A stretch of DNA of 64,000 bases from Saccharolobus shibatae B12. GTDB lineage: Archaea > Thermoproteota > Thermoprotei_A > Sulfolobales > Sulfolobaceae. Where the stretch lies: positions 434,001 to 498,000 of the forward strand of contig NZ_CP077717.1 in NCBI RefSeq assembly GCF_019175345.1, written 5' to 3'. The notes beneath the pieces are model-generated. The model ran no database searches. It worked only from the letters and a program-made list of their open reading frames with translations, and was not told where the DNA came from. Shown piece by piece: positions 54,055-63,992 of the stretch; position 1 is the first letter of the stretch, and each line of letters begins with the position of its first letter. The translations under genes and the position numbers were made by a program.

Positions 54055-56427
54055 TTATACGAAGAGATGAAGGTAGAACGTACTGAATACTACGACCCAT
54101 ATGGCATCTACAAAGTGCCAATAGTACGTTGCCGCGACTGAACCACCATAGGGTGTCACTCCCTTATAAGCCCTTAATAGCACAAATGCCCATACTACCA
54201 ATCCCATGATTACGTGGAATCCGTGTAAACTTACTGTGCTAAAGAAAAACGCTGTAAACGCTGATTGTTGTGGGGTAAAGTGTATTACATGCGTAAACTC
54301 GTAAACTTGTCCCATTAAGAACGTGAATCCCATTACCGCAGTTAGTATCCCTAGAGCCTTAAACATCTTCATATTTCCTTTCTTAAATTCTTCATATGCT
54401 AAATGTGCTGGTATGGAACTTGAAAGCAGTATAACTGTCATTATTACTGGCAACGGGAAGTACTCAACTCTTAATGGCGGTACATTTGCGTATGCTATCG
54501 GATTAGTAATTGGACTCGCCACAAACATATATCCTCCTATAAAGGATCCGAATAGGCATATCTCAGCTAATATAAACCATAATACTGCAGACCTAGCATC
54601 CCTCATTATGATAGTTCCTAATGATGGTGTTAAAGCGATTCCATTATTTACACTACCAGCGGATACTGGTGAACCTCCGTCAAGTTGCATTGATGGAGGT
54701 ATTTGTTTAAACCATTGATCATATGCCCAATATATTCCAGTGCTCATAAATATTAGTACTAATAGTATACCAATTGGTATTAAGTTGATGAACATAAACA
54801 TGAAACCCAAAGGTATAAACGATAGCATAATTCCCAGAATACTATAGTAGGGGAAACTAATCCCGTGATATTCCTCATCAAAACTACCATCTAATGACTT
54901 ACCAAAACTTAATGGTAATTTTACTGGTTTAATGTAGAAATCTGGTAAACCTATCTGTACGGCGTTCCAAGGATCTATTGTCTCTACAACCTTACCCTTT
55001 ATCCATGAGTATAACAAATCCCCAAATGCCATTATTAACCCTATCCCCATTAACACTCCTCCAACATCAATCATTTGCTGAAATGGAATGTATATTGGTG
55101 ATGGAACTGCAGCGTATCTTCTAGGCATTCCTAGGACCCCATCAATAACCATGCCAGTAGCTATTAGGAATGCACCAGCTACTATCATTATAGTTCCGCT
55201 TTTCACTATATCCTCGTGGTACCACTTACCAGTAAAGTAAGGGAAATAATAAATCAAACCAGCTAATAACGCAAATAGTATTGCAAATACCATATAATGG
55301 AAATGTCCTACTACTAAATAGGTACCATTAAATGCATAATCTAGTGGTACTAATGGAAAGAACACTCCAGTGATTCCTCCAACCAAAAATATGGCTATAA
55401 ATGATATTACTAAAATTGCGGGTGCCTTATATTTTATCTCTCCACCATATAAAGTCGCAGTCCAGTTGAATACCTTTACTCCAGAAGGCACTGCAATTGC
55501 CATTGTTGTTGCAGATGACACTATTTGTGCTACTGTATTATCAATAGCTGTGAACATGTGGTGCATCCATACTCCTAGTACGCTTAGAAATGCTATGGCC
55601 ATTGACGATAGTGCCAATGCTTTGTAACCGTAAATTTGCCTACCGACCATTCTAGGCAAGATCTCACCAACTAGCCCCATTGCAGGTAACATTAATATGT
55701 ACACCTCGGGATGTCCAAAGAACCAGAACAAGTTTTGCCATAATACTGGACTTCCACCTAAAGCCTGATCAAAGAACGGTAAATTCCACAATCTTTCCAG
55801 ATAGGCGAAAACTAATCCTGCAGTTAATGGAGGCATTGCGACCACTAATAATATCGCAGTGGCGAAGAATGACCACGTAAATAAGGACATCTTAAAGTAC
55901 GGTATTTTCTTCAGTTTTATAATAGTCATAAGGAAATTAACTCCTGTTAGCGTTGATGAAATACCTGATAATATAAGGGCAATCTCGACTAACGTTACAC
56001 CTAACCCATAATTCACTGATGTCTCAACAGAAAGAGGAGCGTACATATACCAACCTGTATTGACAGGCCCGAACCAAGGGGCTATGAGCGCTAAGAAAAC
56101 TGCGGGAACTAAAATCCAAAAGGATAGCGCATTAATTCTAGGCCAGTATAAATCATGAGCGCCAATCATCCTAGGTATTAGGTAATTTGCGAATCCCACT
56201 GAAATGGGCATTACCATGAAGAATATCATGAAGATACCATGTAGTGATACAGCGTTATAATAATCTACAGCACTTAAGGTTTGATAAGTTAGTTGATATC
56301 TGATAAGTGCTGCGTTTACCGCACCTGCTAATAGTGCAATTATACCCAGTGTTATATACATTTGTCCAATATCACTTGCACTTGTTGTGTATAATGCTAC
56401 TTTTAAAACTCTTTTTATGTTCATCAT
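54055..56427 (-). CDS. soxM: SoxM, fused terminal oxidase subunits I and III
   Basis: 790 residues. Residues 1-about 560: heme-copper oxidase subunit I with [18 protein letters not shown] (CuB His and cross-linked Tyr), [10 protein letters not shown] and [10 protein letters not shown] (heme ligands). After a linker, residues about 600-790 form subunit III ([43 protein letters not shown]). It reduces oxygen in the SoxM supercomplex, taking electrons from sulfocyanin and the CuA subunit. Start ATG 56427 or 56424. Confidence 0.95.
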   Translation of the reverse strand: MMNIKRVLKVALYTTSASDIGQMYITLGIIALLAGAVNAALIRYQLTYQTLSAVDYYNAVSLHGIFMIFFMVMPISVGFANYLIPRMIGAHDLYWPRINALSFWILVPAVFLALIAPWFGPVNTGWYMYAPLSVETSVNYGLGVTLVEIALILSGISSTLTGVNFLMTIIKLKKIPYFKMSLFTWSFFATAILLVVAMPPLTAGLVFAYLERLWNLPFFDQALGGSPVLWQNLFWFFGHPEVYILMLPAMGLVGEILPRMVGRQIYGYKALALSSMAIAFLSVLGVWMHHMFTAIDNTVAQIVSSATTMAIAVPSGVKVFNWTATLYGGEIKYKAPAILVISFIAIFLVGGITGVFFPLVPLDYAFNGTYLVVGHFHYMVFAILFALLAGLIYYFPYFTGKWYHEDIVKSGTIMIVAGAFLIATGMVIDGVLGMPRRYAAVPSPIYIPFQQMIDVGGVLMGIGLIMAFGDLLYSWIKGKVVETIDPWNAVQIGLPDFYIKPVKLPLSFGKSLDGSFDEEYHGISFPYYSILGIMLSFIPLGFMFMFINLIPIGILLVLIFMSTGIYWAYDQWFKQIPPSMQLDGGSPVSAGSVNNGIALTPSLGTIIMRDARSAVLWFILAEICLFGSFIGGYMFVASPITNPIAYANVPPLRVEYFPLPVIMTVILLSSSIPAHLAYEEFKKGNMKMFKALGILTAVMGFTFLMGQVYEFTHVIHFTPQQSAFTAFFFSTVSLHGFHVIMGLVVWAFVLLRAYKGVTPYGGSVAATYYWHFVDAIWVVVFSTFYLHLFV

Positions 56428-56536
56428 AATAAGTGTTAAAATTTTATTTTTTAAATCTTTCTATTAAAAGCCAACTAACCTAATCAATATAGAGTTACTT
56501 AGATTATTAAATAAAAAACATATGTTTCTTATCTAC

Positions 56537-57130
56537 CTAACTTGTTGTAGCATAAGGAGTAGTCACGTTTGATGAAACAATAACTACCGCCCACATTCCA
56601 CTTTCAGCGTGTCCTAAGATACCACAAACCAACATGTACATGCCGGCATTTAATGGTCCCCACAATCCACTAACCTTTTGCCCACTTGAAATTCCGGCAG
56701 TTTCGTAATTGCTGATAGTGGCGCCAACGATATATAATATTTTGCCGAACTGCTCAACATCCGCGTTGTTAGGTGTTGCGGTAGTGTTTTGTAAAAGTGC
56801 CAGGTTATGAGGTAGAGATTGTTCGTTTATATAATTCACGTAAACTGACCATCCTGCAGGGATATAAATTTTCAGTTGTCCATTGCTAGTACCATTAAAA
56901 TTGAAAGTTGGTCCACTCGTTAAAACGGCAATTGTTAAAAATACTGTTTTATTTGTAGAGTCATATTTTAGTGGAATTTGGCTTGAAGTTGAAGTGGAGG
57001 TACTAGTAGCTGTAGGAGTAGGCGCTGAGAGTATTTGATATTCATAATAGGCATACACTGAAACTCCTACTGCTATTATTGCAACTAGGATTCCAACGAT
57101 TACGGGCAGAATAGAGGACTGTGCTTTCAT
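56537..57130 (-). CDS. soxE: sulfocyanin SoxE, blue-copper protein
   Basis: 197 residues. N-terminal membrane anchor (10-30), a Ser/Thr-rich linker ([16 protein letters not shown]), then a cupredoxin domain. Copper ligands: His in LPHNLALL, and Cys, His, Met in [16 protein letters not shown]. Exposed on the outside, it carries electrons from the Rieske/cytochrome part to SoxM. TATA box (AATTTATAAATC) is about 25 nt upstream. A T-rich stretch follows it before soxM (110 bp gap), so soxM may have its own promoter too. Confidence 0.93.
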   Translation of the reverse strand: MKAQSSILPVIVGILVAIIAVGVSVYAYYEYQILSAPTPTATSTSTSTSSQIPLKYDSTNKTVFLTIAVLTSGPTFNFNGTSNGQLKIYIPAGWSVYVNYINEQSLPHNLALLQNTTATPNNADVEQFGKILYIVGATISNYETAGISSGQKVSGLWGPLNAGMYMLVCGILGHAESGMWAVVIVSSNVTTPYATTS

Positions 57131-57270
57131 ATGCTAAATTCTTGTAACTAAGATTTATAAATTTATTACCTTATGTAGAGTATCATAATCATATTCTATA
57201 TTAAAGAATGTAAACATAAGTTAATAATGTTATATGATAAAACTTAAATACCTTATTAAGGTATATTAGA
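57131..57270. promoter_or_regulatory. soxE / soxF divergent promoter with shared motif
   Basis: A perfect 17-bp palindrome (ATACCTT, ATT, AAGGTAT; 57248-57264) overlaps the soxF TATA region (ACTTAAATAC, 57242-57251) and the presumed start site. Its half-site TACCTTAT recurs at 57167-57174 next to the soxE TATA box (57150-57163). One regulator could act on both arms. Confidence 0.6.
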
Positions 57271-58026
57271 GTGATGAACAGAAGGACATTCTTGAGACTA
57301 TATTTAATAGTAGGAGCTGCAGTTGCAATAGCCCCTTTAATAAAGCCATTAGCGGATTACGTAGGATACTTCTACAATGAATTAGGTACCATGTCAAAGC
57401 AATACTTAGTGGCAAATAATACTGATGGATTAGCTGGATTTCCAAAATATAAGATAGCTAATATTAAAGATATACAGCAACAGTTAAGTTCTGGATGTCC
57501 AGTCTACTTCTTCGCTTATCCATTAACCAATGAACCTTGTTTCCTAGTTGACTTGCAAGTGCTTTTAGGTCAATCAGTTCCAGAAATACCAAATCCATAC
57601 TATGGGCAATATGCGGGTCCACTAGGGCAAATAAAGACCATAAATGGTGTAGGTCCAAATAACTCCATTTACGCGTTCTCTGATGTTTGTGTGCATCTGG
57701 GTTGCCAACTCCCTGCACAAGTTCTAGTAACTTCTGAAAATAATCCAGGTTTGGATATTCAAAATTCAGTCCTTCATTGCCCATGCCACGGTTCCTTGTA
57801 CTTGCTAGCCAAGGGTGGTGTAGTTATTGGGGGACCAGCTCCAAGGCCTCTCCCTATAATACTATTAGAATATGATCAGAGTTCTGGTGACATATACGCA
57901 GTAGGCACTAATGCTCCTTATTTTAGTGCATCAATACCCAGAACTACCCCATCTGATAACTTGCTTTACGATCCTAGATATGACTATAGCGTACCCTCTA
58001 ATCCGTCTTGCAGCAAGGGTGGTTAG
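57271..58026 (+). CDS. soxF: Rieske iron-sulfur protein SoxF
   Basis: 251 residues. N-terminal twin-Arg-like segment (MMNRRTFLRLYL) and membrane anchor, then the Rieske domain with the two cluster motifs CVHLGCQLP and CPCHGSLY, and GGPAPRPLP. It passes electrons from quinol to sulfocyanin in the SoxM complex. The twin-Arg motif suggests Tat export of the folded protein. Start GTG 57271 or ATG 57274. soxG starts 1 nt after its stop. Confidence 0.94.
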   Translation: MMNRRTFLRLYLIVGAAVAIAPLIKPLADYVGYFYNELGTMSKQYLVANNTDGLAGFPKYKIANIKDIQQQLSSGCPVYFFAYPLTNEPCFLVDLQVLLGQSVPEIPNPYYGQYAGPLGQIKTINGVGPNNSIYAFSDVCVHLGCQLPAQVLVTSENNPGLDIQNSVLHCPCHGSLYLLAKGGVVIGGPAPRPLPIILLEYDQSSGDIYAVGTNAPYFSASIPRTTPSDNLLYDPRYDYSVPSNPSCSKGG

Positions 58027-58027
58027 C

Positions 58028-59560
58028 ATGGTAGATGAGCAAAAGGCTGGTTTATTCGATAGATTTATGAAATGGTTAGATGATAGGTTAGGAATTTATG
58101 GGCATACTTTAAGACCTGCGCCTAGATATGCTTACTCGATAGATTATTGGCTGGGAGGGCTGGTATTATCAGCGTTCATACTCGAAGTAATAACTGGTGC
58201 TTTAGTTGCACTTTACTATACGCCAAGCGATCCATACACGTCAACCACTTATTTAATAAGTAAAGTACCTTACGGTGCCTTATTATTTAGTCTTCATAGC
58301 TGGGGAGCTTACGCCATGGTCTTCTTATTGTTAGTTCACATGACCAGAAACTTCTTTGTAGGAGCTTATAGACAACCAAGAGAAATAATGTGGGTGGTTG
58401 GAGCTGGATTAGCTGGCTTAACATTAACTGAGGCTTATTTAGGATATTCACTACCTTACAACTTGATTTCATGGGTTGCAACAACTACTGGGCTGAACTT
58501 ATTCTCATACATGCCACTTAACTTAGGTTATCTAATTTCGCTATTTACTGTAGTAAATCCCGATCAACCCGGTATAATGTCTGGTGTGGATCCTCTAGTG
58601 CAAAGATTCTTCGTGTTTCACTGGATAGTAGGTGGATTAATACTAGCGCTTATAGGACTACATCTTTACATATTTGAAAAACATGGCATAACTCCACCAG
58701 TATCTCAAGTTAAGCCCGGCTACCCCGAGCTGATAGACGAATACCAGGATAAGATAAGGTCTGATCCCAAATGGGAACTTCAACCATTAATGAGGTCTAT
58801 AGGGATGGTGATAATGATATTCCTACTAACCTTTGGTGCGATATTTCTGATAGCCGGAGCGATACCATTTAACATTGCTATTACCGGTGGTACTCCTAAA
58901 TATATAATGCCTGCATTTAACCCAGTGGAAGCTGCGCAAACTCCACCAGTCCCTGATTGGTACTTCCTATTCATTTACTTCTTCTACAAGGCAGTAAGTC
59001 CAACTAATGCCTCTCTAATATTCCTAGGCTGGGTTATAGTTACTGTGCTATTTCCATTTATTGAGGAATACATATTTAGGCATAAGGCTCCACACCCAGC
59101 ATTAAGGCCAGCGTCTATTGCAATAGGTAGTGGTTTTATTGTGAGCTTTATAGTTAATAGTGTTTGGGCGGCTTTAACACCTGGAAGAGATATTGGACCG
59201 ATAGGAGCTGAGGTTGACGGTATTATTTTCCTAGTTTGTTTTGCAGTGATTTGGCCATTATTAAGATATGTTGCTCAACCTAGAGTGTTGGCTAGGTGGC
59301 AGAGTTCTCCATTAACTGATGGAGGTATAGTAATTGAGTATAAGGAGAGGAGGATATTAAGTGGGCTAGCAGTACTGTTAATAAATACCTCGATACTAGG
59401 TGGGCTAATATACTCTCTATATGAGGTGTCAGTACTCTCAAATAATCCAATAATTAACCAATTTTTAATAGGTCAATTTTTAGGTGTTTCTTTAGTTTTG
59501 TTTTCAATCTCGATTTTCATAAATATGGTGATGGGGATTGGAAAAAGCCAGAATATTTGA
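58028..59560 (+). CDS. soxG: SoxG, cytochrome b-like subunit
   Basis: 510 residues from ATG 58028, preceded by GGGTGG; a longer frame upstream overlaps soxF and is rejected. Cytochrome b fold with heme ligands in FSLHSWGAYAMVFLLLVHMTRNF and FVFHWIVGGLILALIGLHLYIF. The quinol-site PEWY motif is PDWY (PVPDWYFLF). The homolog in S. acidocaldarius carries A-type heme. It oxidises caldariella-type quinol and feeds SoxF. Overlaps soxH by 23 bp. Confidence 0.92.
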   Translation: MVDEQKAGLFDRFMKWLDDRLGIYGHTLRPAPRYAYSIDYWLGGLVLSAFILEVITGALVALYYTPSDPYTSTTYLISKVPYGALLFSLHSWGAYAMVFLLLVHMTRNFFVGAYRQPREIMWVVGAGLAGLTLTEAYLGYSLPYNLISWVATTTGLNLFSYMPLNLGYLISLFTVVNPDQPGIMSGVDPLVQRFFVFHWIVGGLILALIGLHLYIFEKHGITPPVSQVKPGYPELIDEYQDKIRSDPKWELQPLMRSIGMVIMIFLLTFGAIFLIAGAIPFNIAITGGTPKYIMPAFNPVEAAQTPPVPDWYFLFIYFFYKAVSPTNASLIFLGWVIVTVLFPFIEEYIFRHKAPHPALRPASIAIGSGFIVSFIVNSVWAALTPGRDIGPIGAEVDGIIFLVCFAVIWPLLRYVAQPRVLARWQSSPLTDGGIVIEYKERRILSGLAVLLINTSILGGLIYSLYEVSVLSNNPIINQFLIGQFLGVSLVLFSISIFINMVMGIGKSQNI

Positions 59561-59978
59561 ATTATCAACCATAGTGTTTGCAATTGTAATTTTAACAGTC
59601 CTAGGTGTTTTTTCAGATATCTATCTAAATTCAATTAATACTGGAGCTTATCTATCAACTACTCAAAGACAAGATGCTATTCCAATTAAAGTAATAGGTA
59701 TGCAATATGCCTGGGAGTTCGTATATCCTAATGGTACTACTACAACCGATGAATTGGTATTAAAGGCTAATCAGACCTACTTACTCGAAATCACTTCTAA
59801 GGATGTAATTCACGCATTTTATATACCACAATTAGGGTTTAAGTTTGAAGCAATACCGGGATATGTATATGATTTCTATATAGTAGTCAATAAGCCTGGA
59901 GTGTATGATATATGGTGTGCGGAATTTTGCGGTCCCGGGCATTACTTAATGAAAGGAACCTTGATAGTGGTGGGCTAA
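59538..59978 (+). CDS. soxH: SoxH, CuA-containing oxidase subunit II
   Basis: 146 residues with a TTG start inside the soxG 3' end and GGTGATG upstream. One N-terminal transmembrane helix, then the CuA cupredoxin domain with DVIHAFYIPQLGFKFEAIPG and the ligand loop CAEFCGPGHYLM. All CuA ligands (two Cys, two His, Met, Glu carbonyl) appear present. It receives electrons and passes them to SoxM. Short for subunit II, as in the SoxM complex. Confidence 0.92.
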   Translation: MEKARIFELSTIVFAIVILTVLGVFSDIYLNSINTGAYLSTTQRQDAIPIKVIGMQYAWEFVYPNGTTTTDELVLKANQTYLLEITSKDVIHAFYIPQLGFKFEAIPGYVYDFYIVVNKPGVYDIWCAEFCGPGHYLMKGTLIVVG

Positions 59979-59979
59979 T

Positions 59980-60426
59980 ATGAGTTCTAATAAGACACTT
60001 ACTCCTAAAGATTATGCGCTGTGGATTGTTACGATATTGGCATTCTTCTTTTTCTTTTTATGGATAGGAGATTTCGGAAATTTATCGTATCTTACACAAA
60101 GTCCAATAACAACATATGTGCAAACATTATGGAGTGTAACTTATATAGCGGCCGGTGGTGTTTTTGCAGTTTTCATGGGGAGTATAGTGTTCTTATCAGT
60201 TAAATTTAGAGCTACATCGGGAGTTCAAACTACTAGAAGGGCAGTAAACACAATAAACTATTACTACGTTGCATTAATTTTGGATTTATTATTTGCAATT
60301 ATAGTAACATATGAAATGTTTATCATGTCAACCTATCAATTTATAACTGGTGTACTAGCTTCAGCTGATTTGTTACTTTTCGCGTCAATTATCTACCTTG
60401 TTTATAAATTGTATTATCAAGAATAA
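59980..60426 (+). CDS. soxI: SoxI, small membrane subunit of SoxM complex
   Basis: 148 residues, about four transmembrane helices (ALWIVTILAFFFFFLWIG, VTYIAAGGVFAVFMGSIVFL, YYYVALILDLLFAIIVTYEMF, ASADLLLFASIIYLVYKLYY). It begins 1 nt after the soxH stop and completes the soxFGHI run. No cofactor motif is visible. Named from position; likely a structural subunit. Confidence 0.78.
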   Translation: MSSNKTLTPKDYALWIVTILAFFFFFLWIGDFGNLSYLTQSPITTYVQTLWSVTYIAAGGVFAVFMGSIVFLSVKFRATSGVQTTRRAVNTINYYYVALILDLLFAIIVTYEMFIMSTYQFITGVLASADLLLFASIIYLVYKLYYQE

Positions 60427-60622
60427 ACTAAAGTTAATCACTTTTTTATTTCTATTTAATATAATTATTTTAATAAATATGAATTATCAAGTTAGATCCA
60501 CTCCATTTATGTTCTCTCAAAATCGATAAACATTAATAATTAAGGAAGTTATACTAATTTTTATGATTAAGGAGAAAAGTTTATTAAATAGCTTTTAGAT
60601 AGTATAGTATTAGGAGAGAGTA

Positions 60623-61063
60623 ATGAAAAAAGGTAAAATTATAGTACCAATAACAATAATAGCAGTGATAGTGTTATTAGTGTTCTCATCTGGTGTTCTC
60701 ACTGGACGGAATCCCTTCATATCAACTAGTGCAGTAAGTAAGGCTCTAGGTGGAAGTTGGAGCGTCCAGAATTATTACACTGGGAATAATACAATGACCG
60801 AAATTTTAATAGATTCTCAAGGAGATGTATTGGTTATCACCCAATACTCCTTCCCATCATCTTCTCTAGCACAGAACTTCTTTTACGCTAACTCTCTAGG
60901 AAATATTGAACAATATGGGAGCAATATAATATCATATTACTCTCACGGACTTTCGGAATCTCTTTATATCCTTAATGGAGGTAAGGTATATTATATCAGC
61001 TATGTAGCAACTGCCTCTACTTCAATGCCATCCATAAGTCAATTGTTGAGTTTGATAAAATAA
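60623..61063 (+). CDS. membrane-anchored or secreted hypothetical protein
   Basis: 146 residues. N-terminal hydrophobic anchor (IIVPITIIAVIVLLVFSSGVL) with Lys before it, then an extracellular domain rich in Ser, Tyr and Asn (VLVITQYSFPSSSLAQNFFYANSLG). GGAG ribosome site upstream. Function unknown; follows the sox cluster by about 200 bp with its own TATA box, so linkage is not certain. Confidence 0.65.
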   Translation: MKKGKIIVPITIIAVIVLLVFSSGVLTGRNPFISTSAVSKALGGSWSVQNYYTGNNTMTEILIDSQGDVLVITQYSFPSSSLAQNFFYANSLGNIEQYGSNIISYYSHGLSESLYILNGGKVYYISYVATASTSMPSISQLLSLIK

Positions 61064-61092
61064 TTTTAATCCCTTCTCACTTATTTTTATTT

Positions 61093-61851
61093 ATGAAGTT
61101 ATATTTTCTTTCAATAATCCCAATAGTCATGAGCCTAGTATTAACTTATATGTTCCCATTTAATGAACTAATCCCAATAGTTACTTTCTGGACATTTTTA
61201 ACATATCTACTCTTTAATACAATATTAAGAGGAGAACTTCAAGTTATGAGATTATATAAAAGGAAAGGTACAAAATGGGGGATTTTCTTCTCTTATCTAA
61301 TAACTCATTACATAGTTTATAGTATAGCTATAGTCGAGTTGCTAACTTATATTTACAAACCCACACTGTCCTATCCTCAAACAGCCTTTGTCTCCCTATT
61401 TAGTACTCCCTTTGGCAGTTCACCTAGTTTAACCAACTTAGGTTTATCATTGATTTTTAACCCAACCATAACCGCCTTCATACCGCCTAACATAGTTATT
61501 GACCTTTCTCTATATAGTATATCAATGGGTCTCTATATAGCTATTTTAGTAACATCTAGTTTAGTTACACTTATCTCTTTAAATAAAAAATTAGGGTACC
61601 TTGCCTTCATTCCACTAATTGGTATTATAGCTGGAGCATCTTGTTGTGTGTCAATACCAGTCTTGCTAGCTGAGTCTATAGAAGTAAGCAATCTGGTATT
61701 CTTAACAACATCGGCATGGCAAGCGGTGTTTATAGCTTACGTATCCCTTCCAATTATAACAGTAATATTCCTAAAACATCTATCAAGCTCACTCCATAAA
61801 CTCAATGGCGGTTTAAAGCAATTTAATATTTCAGGGAGAATAACTAAATAA
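61093..61851 (+). CDS. polytopic membrane protein with a CC motif
   Basis: 252 residues, about six transmembrane helices, no family recognised. An unusual GASCCVSIPVLLAES stretch places two adjacent cysteines at the start of a late helix. Starts 29 nt after the preceding gene and may be co-transcribed with it. A metal or thiol role is possible but unsupported. Confidence 0.6.
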   Translation: MKLYFLSIIPIVMSLVLTYMFPFNELIPIVTFWTFLTYLLFNTILRGELQVMRLYKRKGTKWGIFFSYLITHYIVYSIAIVELLTYIYKPTLSYPQTAFVSLFSTPFGSSPSLTNLGLSLIFNPTITAFIPPNIVIDLSLYSISMGLYIAILVTSSLVTLISLNKKLGYLAFIPLIGIIAGASCCVSIPVLLAESIEVSNLVFLTTSAWQAVFIAYVSLPIITVIFLKHLSSSLHKLNGGLKQFNISGRITK

Positions 61852-61941
61852 TAAGAAAGTTATAGTGTGAGATTACTTGATAGTAATTAATCATTAATCT
61901 ATTATGATTGCACTAATATCATGAAAATTTCCTATGTCAGA

Positions 61942-63723
61942 TTAACTATGTATTATTCTTGATATTTCCTTGGGCCTCCTCTTTTTTCTCATTCTTTTGA
62001 TAACTTTCACACTAAGCTTTACTAATTTCTCTCCATTTTTATTACTTATACGCGTAAAGGTTATGGGAGGAACCCTATATCTATATATGAAGTATAAGCT
62101 TACTAGGAGAGGGATGAACATAAGTCTTATGGGGAAGTTGTATAGTAGAGGAATTATTTCGAAAGTAATATAGACAATGGTAAGTATTACACTATAGAAG
62201 GTTGAAGAGAATGAAGTTAGTCCAAACCAGAACTCCCTAAATAGTCTGCTCCTTATCTTGGCTATTTTAACTAAAATTTGATTATTGATTGTAGAATATA
62301 ATCGTGAGCCCTCTGATAGAAACAAATATAGAAGGAAAAGAGCAATGGCTATTTCTCCTGCGTAAAGCACATATTGTAGAATTAAATTATTTATGGGATC
62401 TATTATACTCGTTACTAGACTGTTTATGATAGGAAATAGTACATAAGGTAGAATTAAATATAGAAACATCTTCACAAATCCCCTAAACACCACTGATCTC
62501 AATATTGGTGAGAGACTTGAGTTAAGCGTCTTGTTAAGCCATACTATTGTGGAATCAAGCTGTCTTAAAAAGTATGAACGGGAATAAACTAGACCAACAA
62601 CTCTTTGAAGAACGTTTACTCTTACAGCTAAAATTGATGCAATGATTGAGGACACTAATACTACTACTACCGAGATGTAGTAGACTATGGCAATATCCAC
62701 ACCTTGTTGTATAGCTTGTAACGATACTATTATTCCGAATTCGCTTAATGGCAACATGTATAGACCATTAGTAAACGCCTTAACGAAAGTAGTCCCTGTA
62801 ACCCAAGATGCCGTACTGAATGAAAAATACTTTATTACAAGAATTATGAAGGATATTAGAATAAACGTAGTTATGGCCGTAGTAATTTTCAAATAACTCC
62901 CCACTGAAAGGAAAAAGAAAATCAAAGCAAATTCCCTTATGGGTGCAGTATATTTTATTATCTTCTCACTACCACTAACTGATGAAAAAGCTATACCAGC
63001 TAGGATCATGGTTAAGGTAGTTGGAACTTGAGTAACTTGTGAAATGTACTCGAATACAAATACTAGAACGATTGGCAATAATATCAAAATGCTCTCATCT
63101 TCCAAACTAGTGAGTTTAAATATCGATAATCCGGTTAGAAAATACTTCGCAAACGCGTAAATAATTAGGGAAGCTATGAAAACTTCTAGGACTACAAAAA
63201 ATGTTCTGAAAAAGTTAAAGGAACCGTTAATGGCTATTGCAATAGAATATAAGAAGAAAACTTCAACATCCTCTACTGAGGCAACTGCTATTAACAAATC
63301 CCTATCATTCTTGGCAAGTTTATTTCCAGCTATCTTGTATAGAATGGAAGTACTAGTATCTATTGAGGCCATTACGAGAAATAGTGAACCAAAGGGATCT
63401 AGATGGAGTAAATAAAGGCCAATGAAATAAGAGATTAGCAAGATGAGTATTAACTCGGTTAATGCAATTCCTATAGCCCTTCTAAATAGCTCCTTAGCTC
63501 TTGAAATATCGAAGGACGTACCGATCTCAAATGCCAATAAGTTTAAGGCTAGAAAGTTCAGTATTTCAAAATACGAGGAGTTAAAATCAAAATGAAAATA
63601 ATTGAAAGCAATTAGCCCACCTAAAAGGTAAGCAATAACTGGTGAGACCTTTAACCTAGTTAAGATGAATGCAAATAGTAAGGTAAAAAGTAACATTAAG
63701 CTCAATAATCCATAATCCATCAA
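61942..63723 (-). CDS. Kef/NhaP-type cation:proton antiporter
   Basis: 593 residues. The N-terminal about 380 residues form the CPA2 antiporter domain with about 12 helices: LLGGLIAFNYFHF, FEIGTSFDISRAKELFRRA, MASIDTSTSILYKI and VASVEDVEVFFLYSIAIA (paired acidic residues in the ion site). The C-terminal 200 residues add further hydrophobic helices and a basic tail (KRMRKKRRPKEISRI) instead of a TrkA-N domain. Likely exchanges Na+ or K+ for H+. Good AAGGAG ribosome site upstream. Confidence 0.82.
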   Translation of the reverse strand: MMDYGLLSLMLLFTLLFAFILTRLKVSPVIAYLLGGLIAFNYFHFDFNSSYFEILNFLALNLLAFEIGTSFDISRAKELFRRAIGIALTELILILLISYFIGLYLLHLDPFGSLFLVMASIDTSTSILYKIAGNKLAKNDRDLLIAVASVEDVEVFFLYSIAIAINGSFNFFRTFFVVLEVFIASLIIYAFAKYFLTGLSIFKLTSLEDESILILLPIVLVFVFEYISQVTQVPTTLTMILAGIAFSSVSGSEKIIKYTAPIREFALIFFFLSVGSYLKITTAITTFILISFIILVIKYFSFSTASWVTGTTFVKAFTNGLYMLPLSEFGIIVSLQAIQQGVDIAIVYYISVVVVLVSSIIASILAVRVNVLQRVVGLVYSRSYFLRQLDSTIVWLNKTLNSSLSPILRSVVFRGFVKMFLYLILPYVLFPIINSLVTSIIDPINNLILQYVLYAGEIAIALFLLYLFLSEGSRLYSTINNQILVKIAKIRSRLFREFWFGLTSFSSTFYSVILTIVYITFEIIPLLYNFPIRLMFIPLLVSLYFIYRYRVPPITFTRISNKNGEKLVKLSVKVIKRMRKKRRPKEISRIIHS

Positions 63724-63785
63724 ACAACAAACTCCTTAGGAGAAATTAAAAGTTTATTTACTACCGAGAGAATATTATATATTTG

Positions 63786-63992
63786 ATGAATCTTGTTGAC
63801 TTGAAGAAAATATATTCTCAAATTTTATCTCTTTCAGAGGAATGTAAAAGATGTATAGACTGTGAAGCTTGTGATAGAGTGGAGGAATTAATAGATTACG
63901 TAGTTGAAAACATAGATAAAATGTCAATCGAAGAGCAAACAGAGACCAGAAGAATATTAAATAGTATACTTGCACTTAGAAAAGAAATTTAA
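63786..63992 (+). CDS. cysteine-cluster miniprotein (CX2CX2CX2C)
   Basis: 68 residues from ATG 63786, with TATA-like AGTTTATTTA (about 63751-63760) about 25-30 nt upstream. The central EECKRCIDCEACDRVEE packs four cysteines as CX2CX2CX2C between helices. The spacing is one residue shorter at the last step than a ferredoxin 4Fe-4S half-motif; it may bind a cluster or zinc. No family recognised. Confidence 0.6.
   Translation: MNLVDLKKIYSQILSLSEECKRCIDCEACDRVEELIDYVVENIDKMSIEEQTETRRILNSILALRKEI

Noticed and set aside
57911-58027. 39-codon N-terminal extension of soxG
   Set aside because: It lies in the soxF coding sequence in another frame; ATG 58028 has its own ribosome site.
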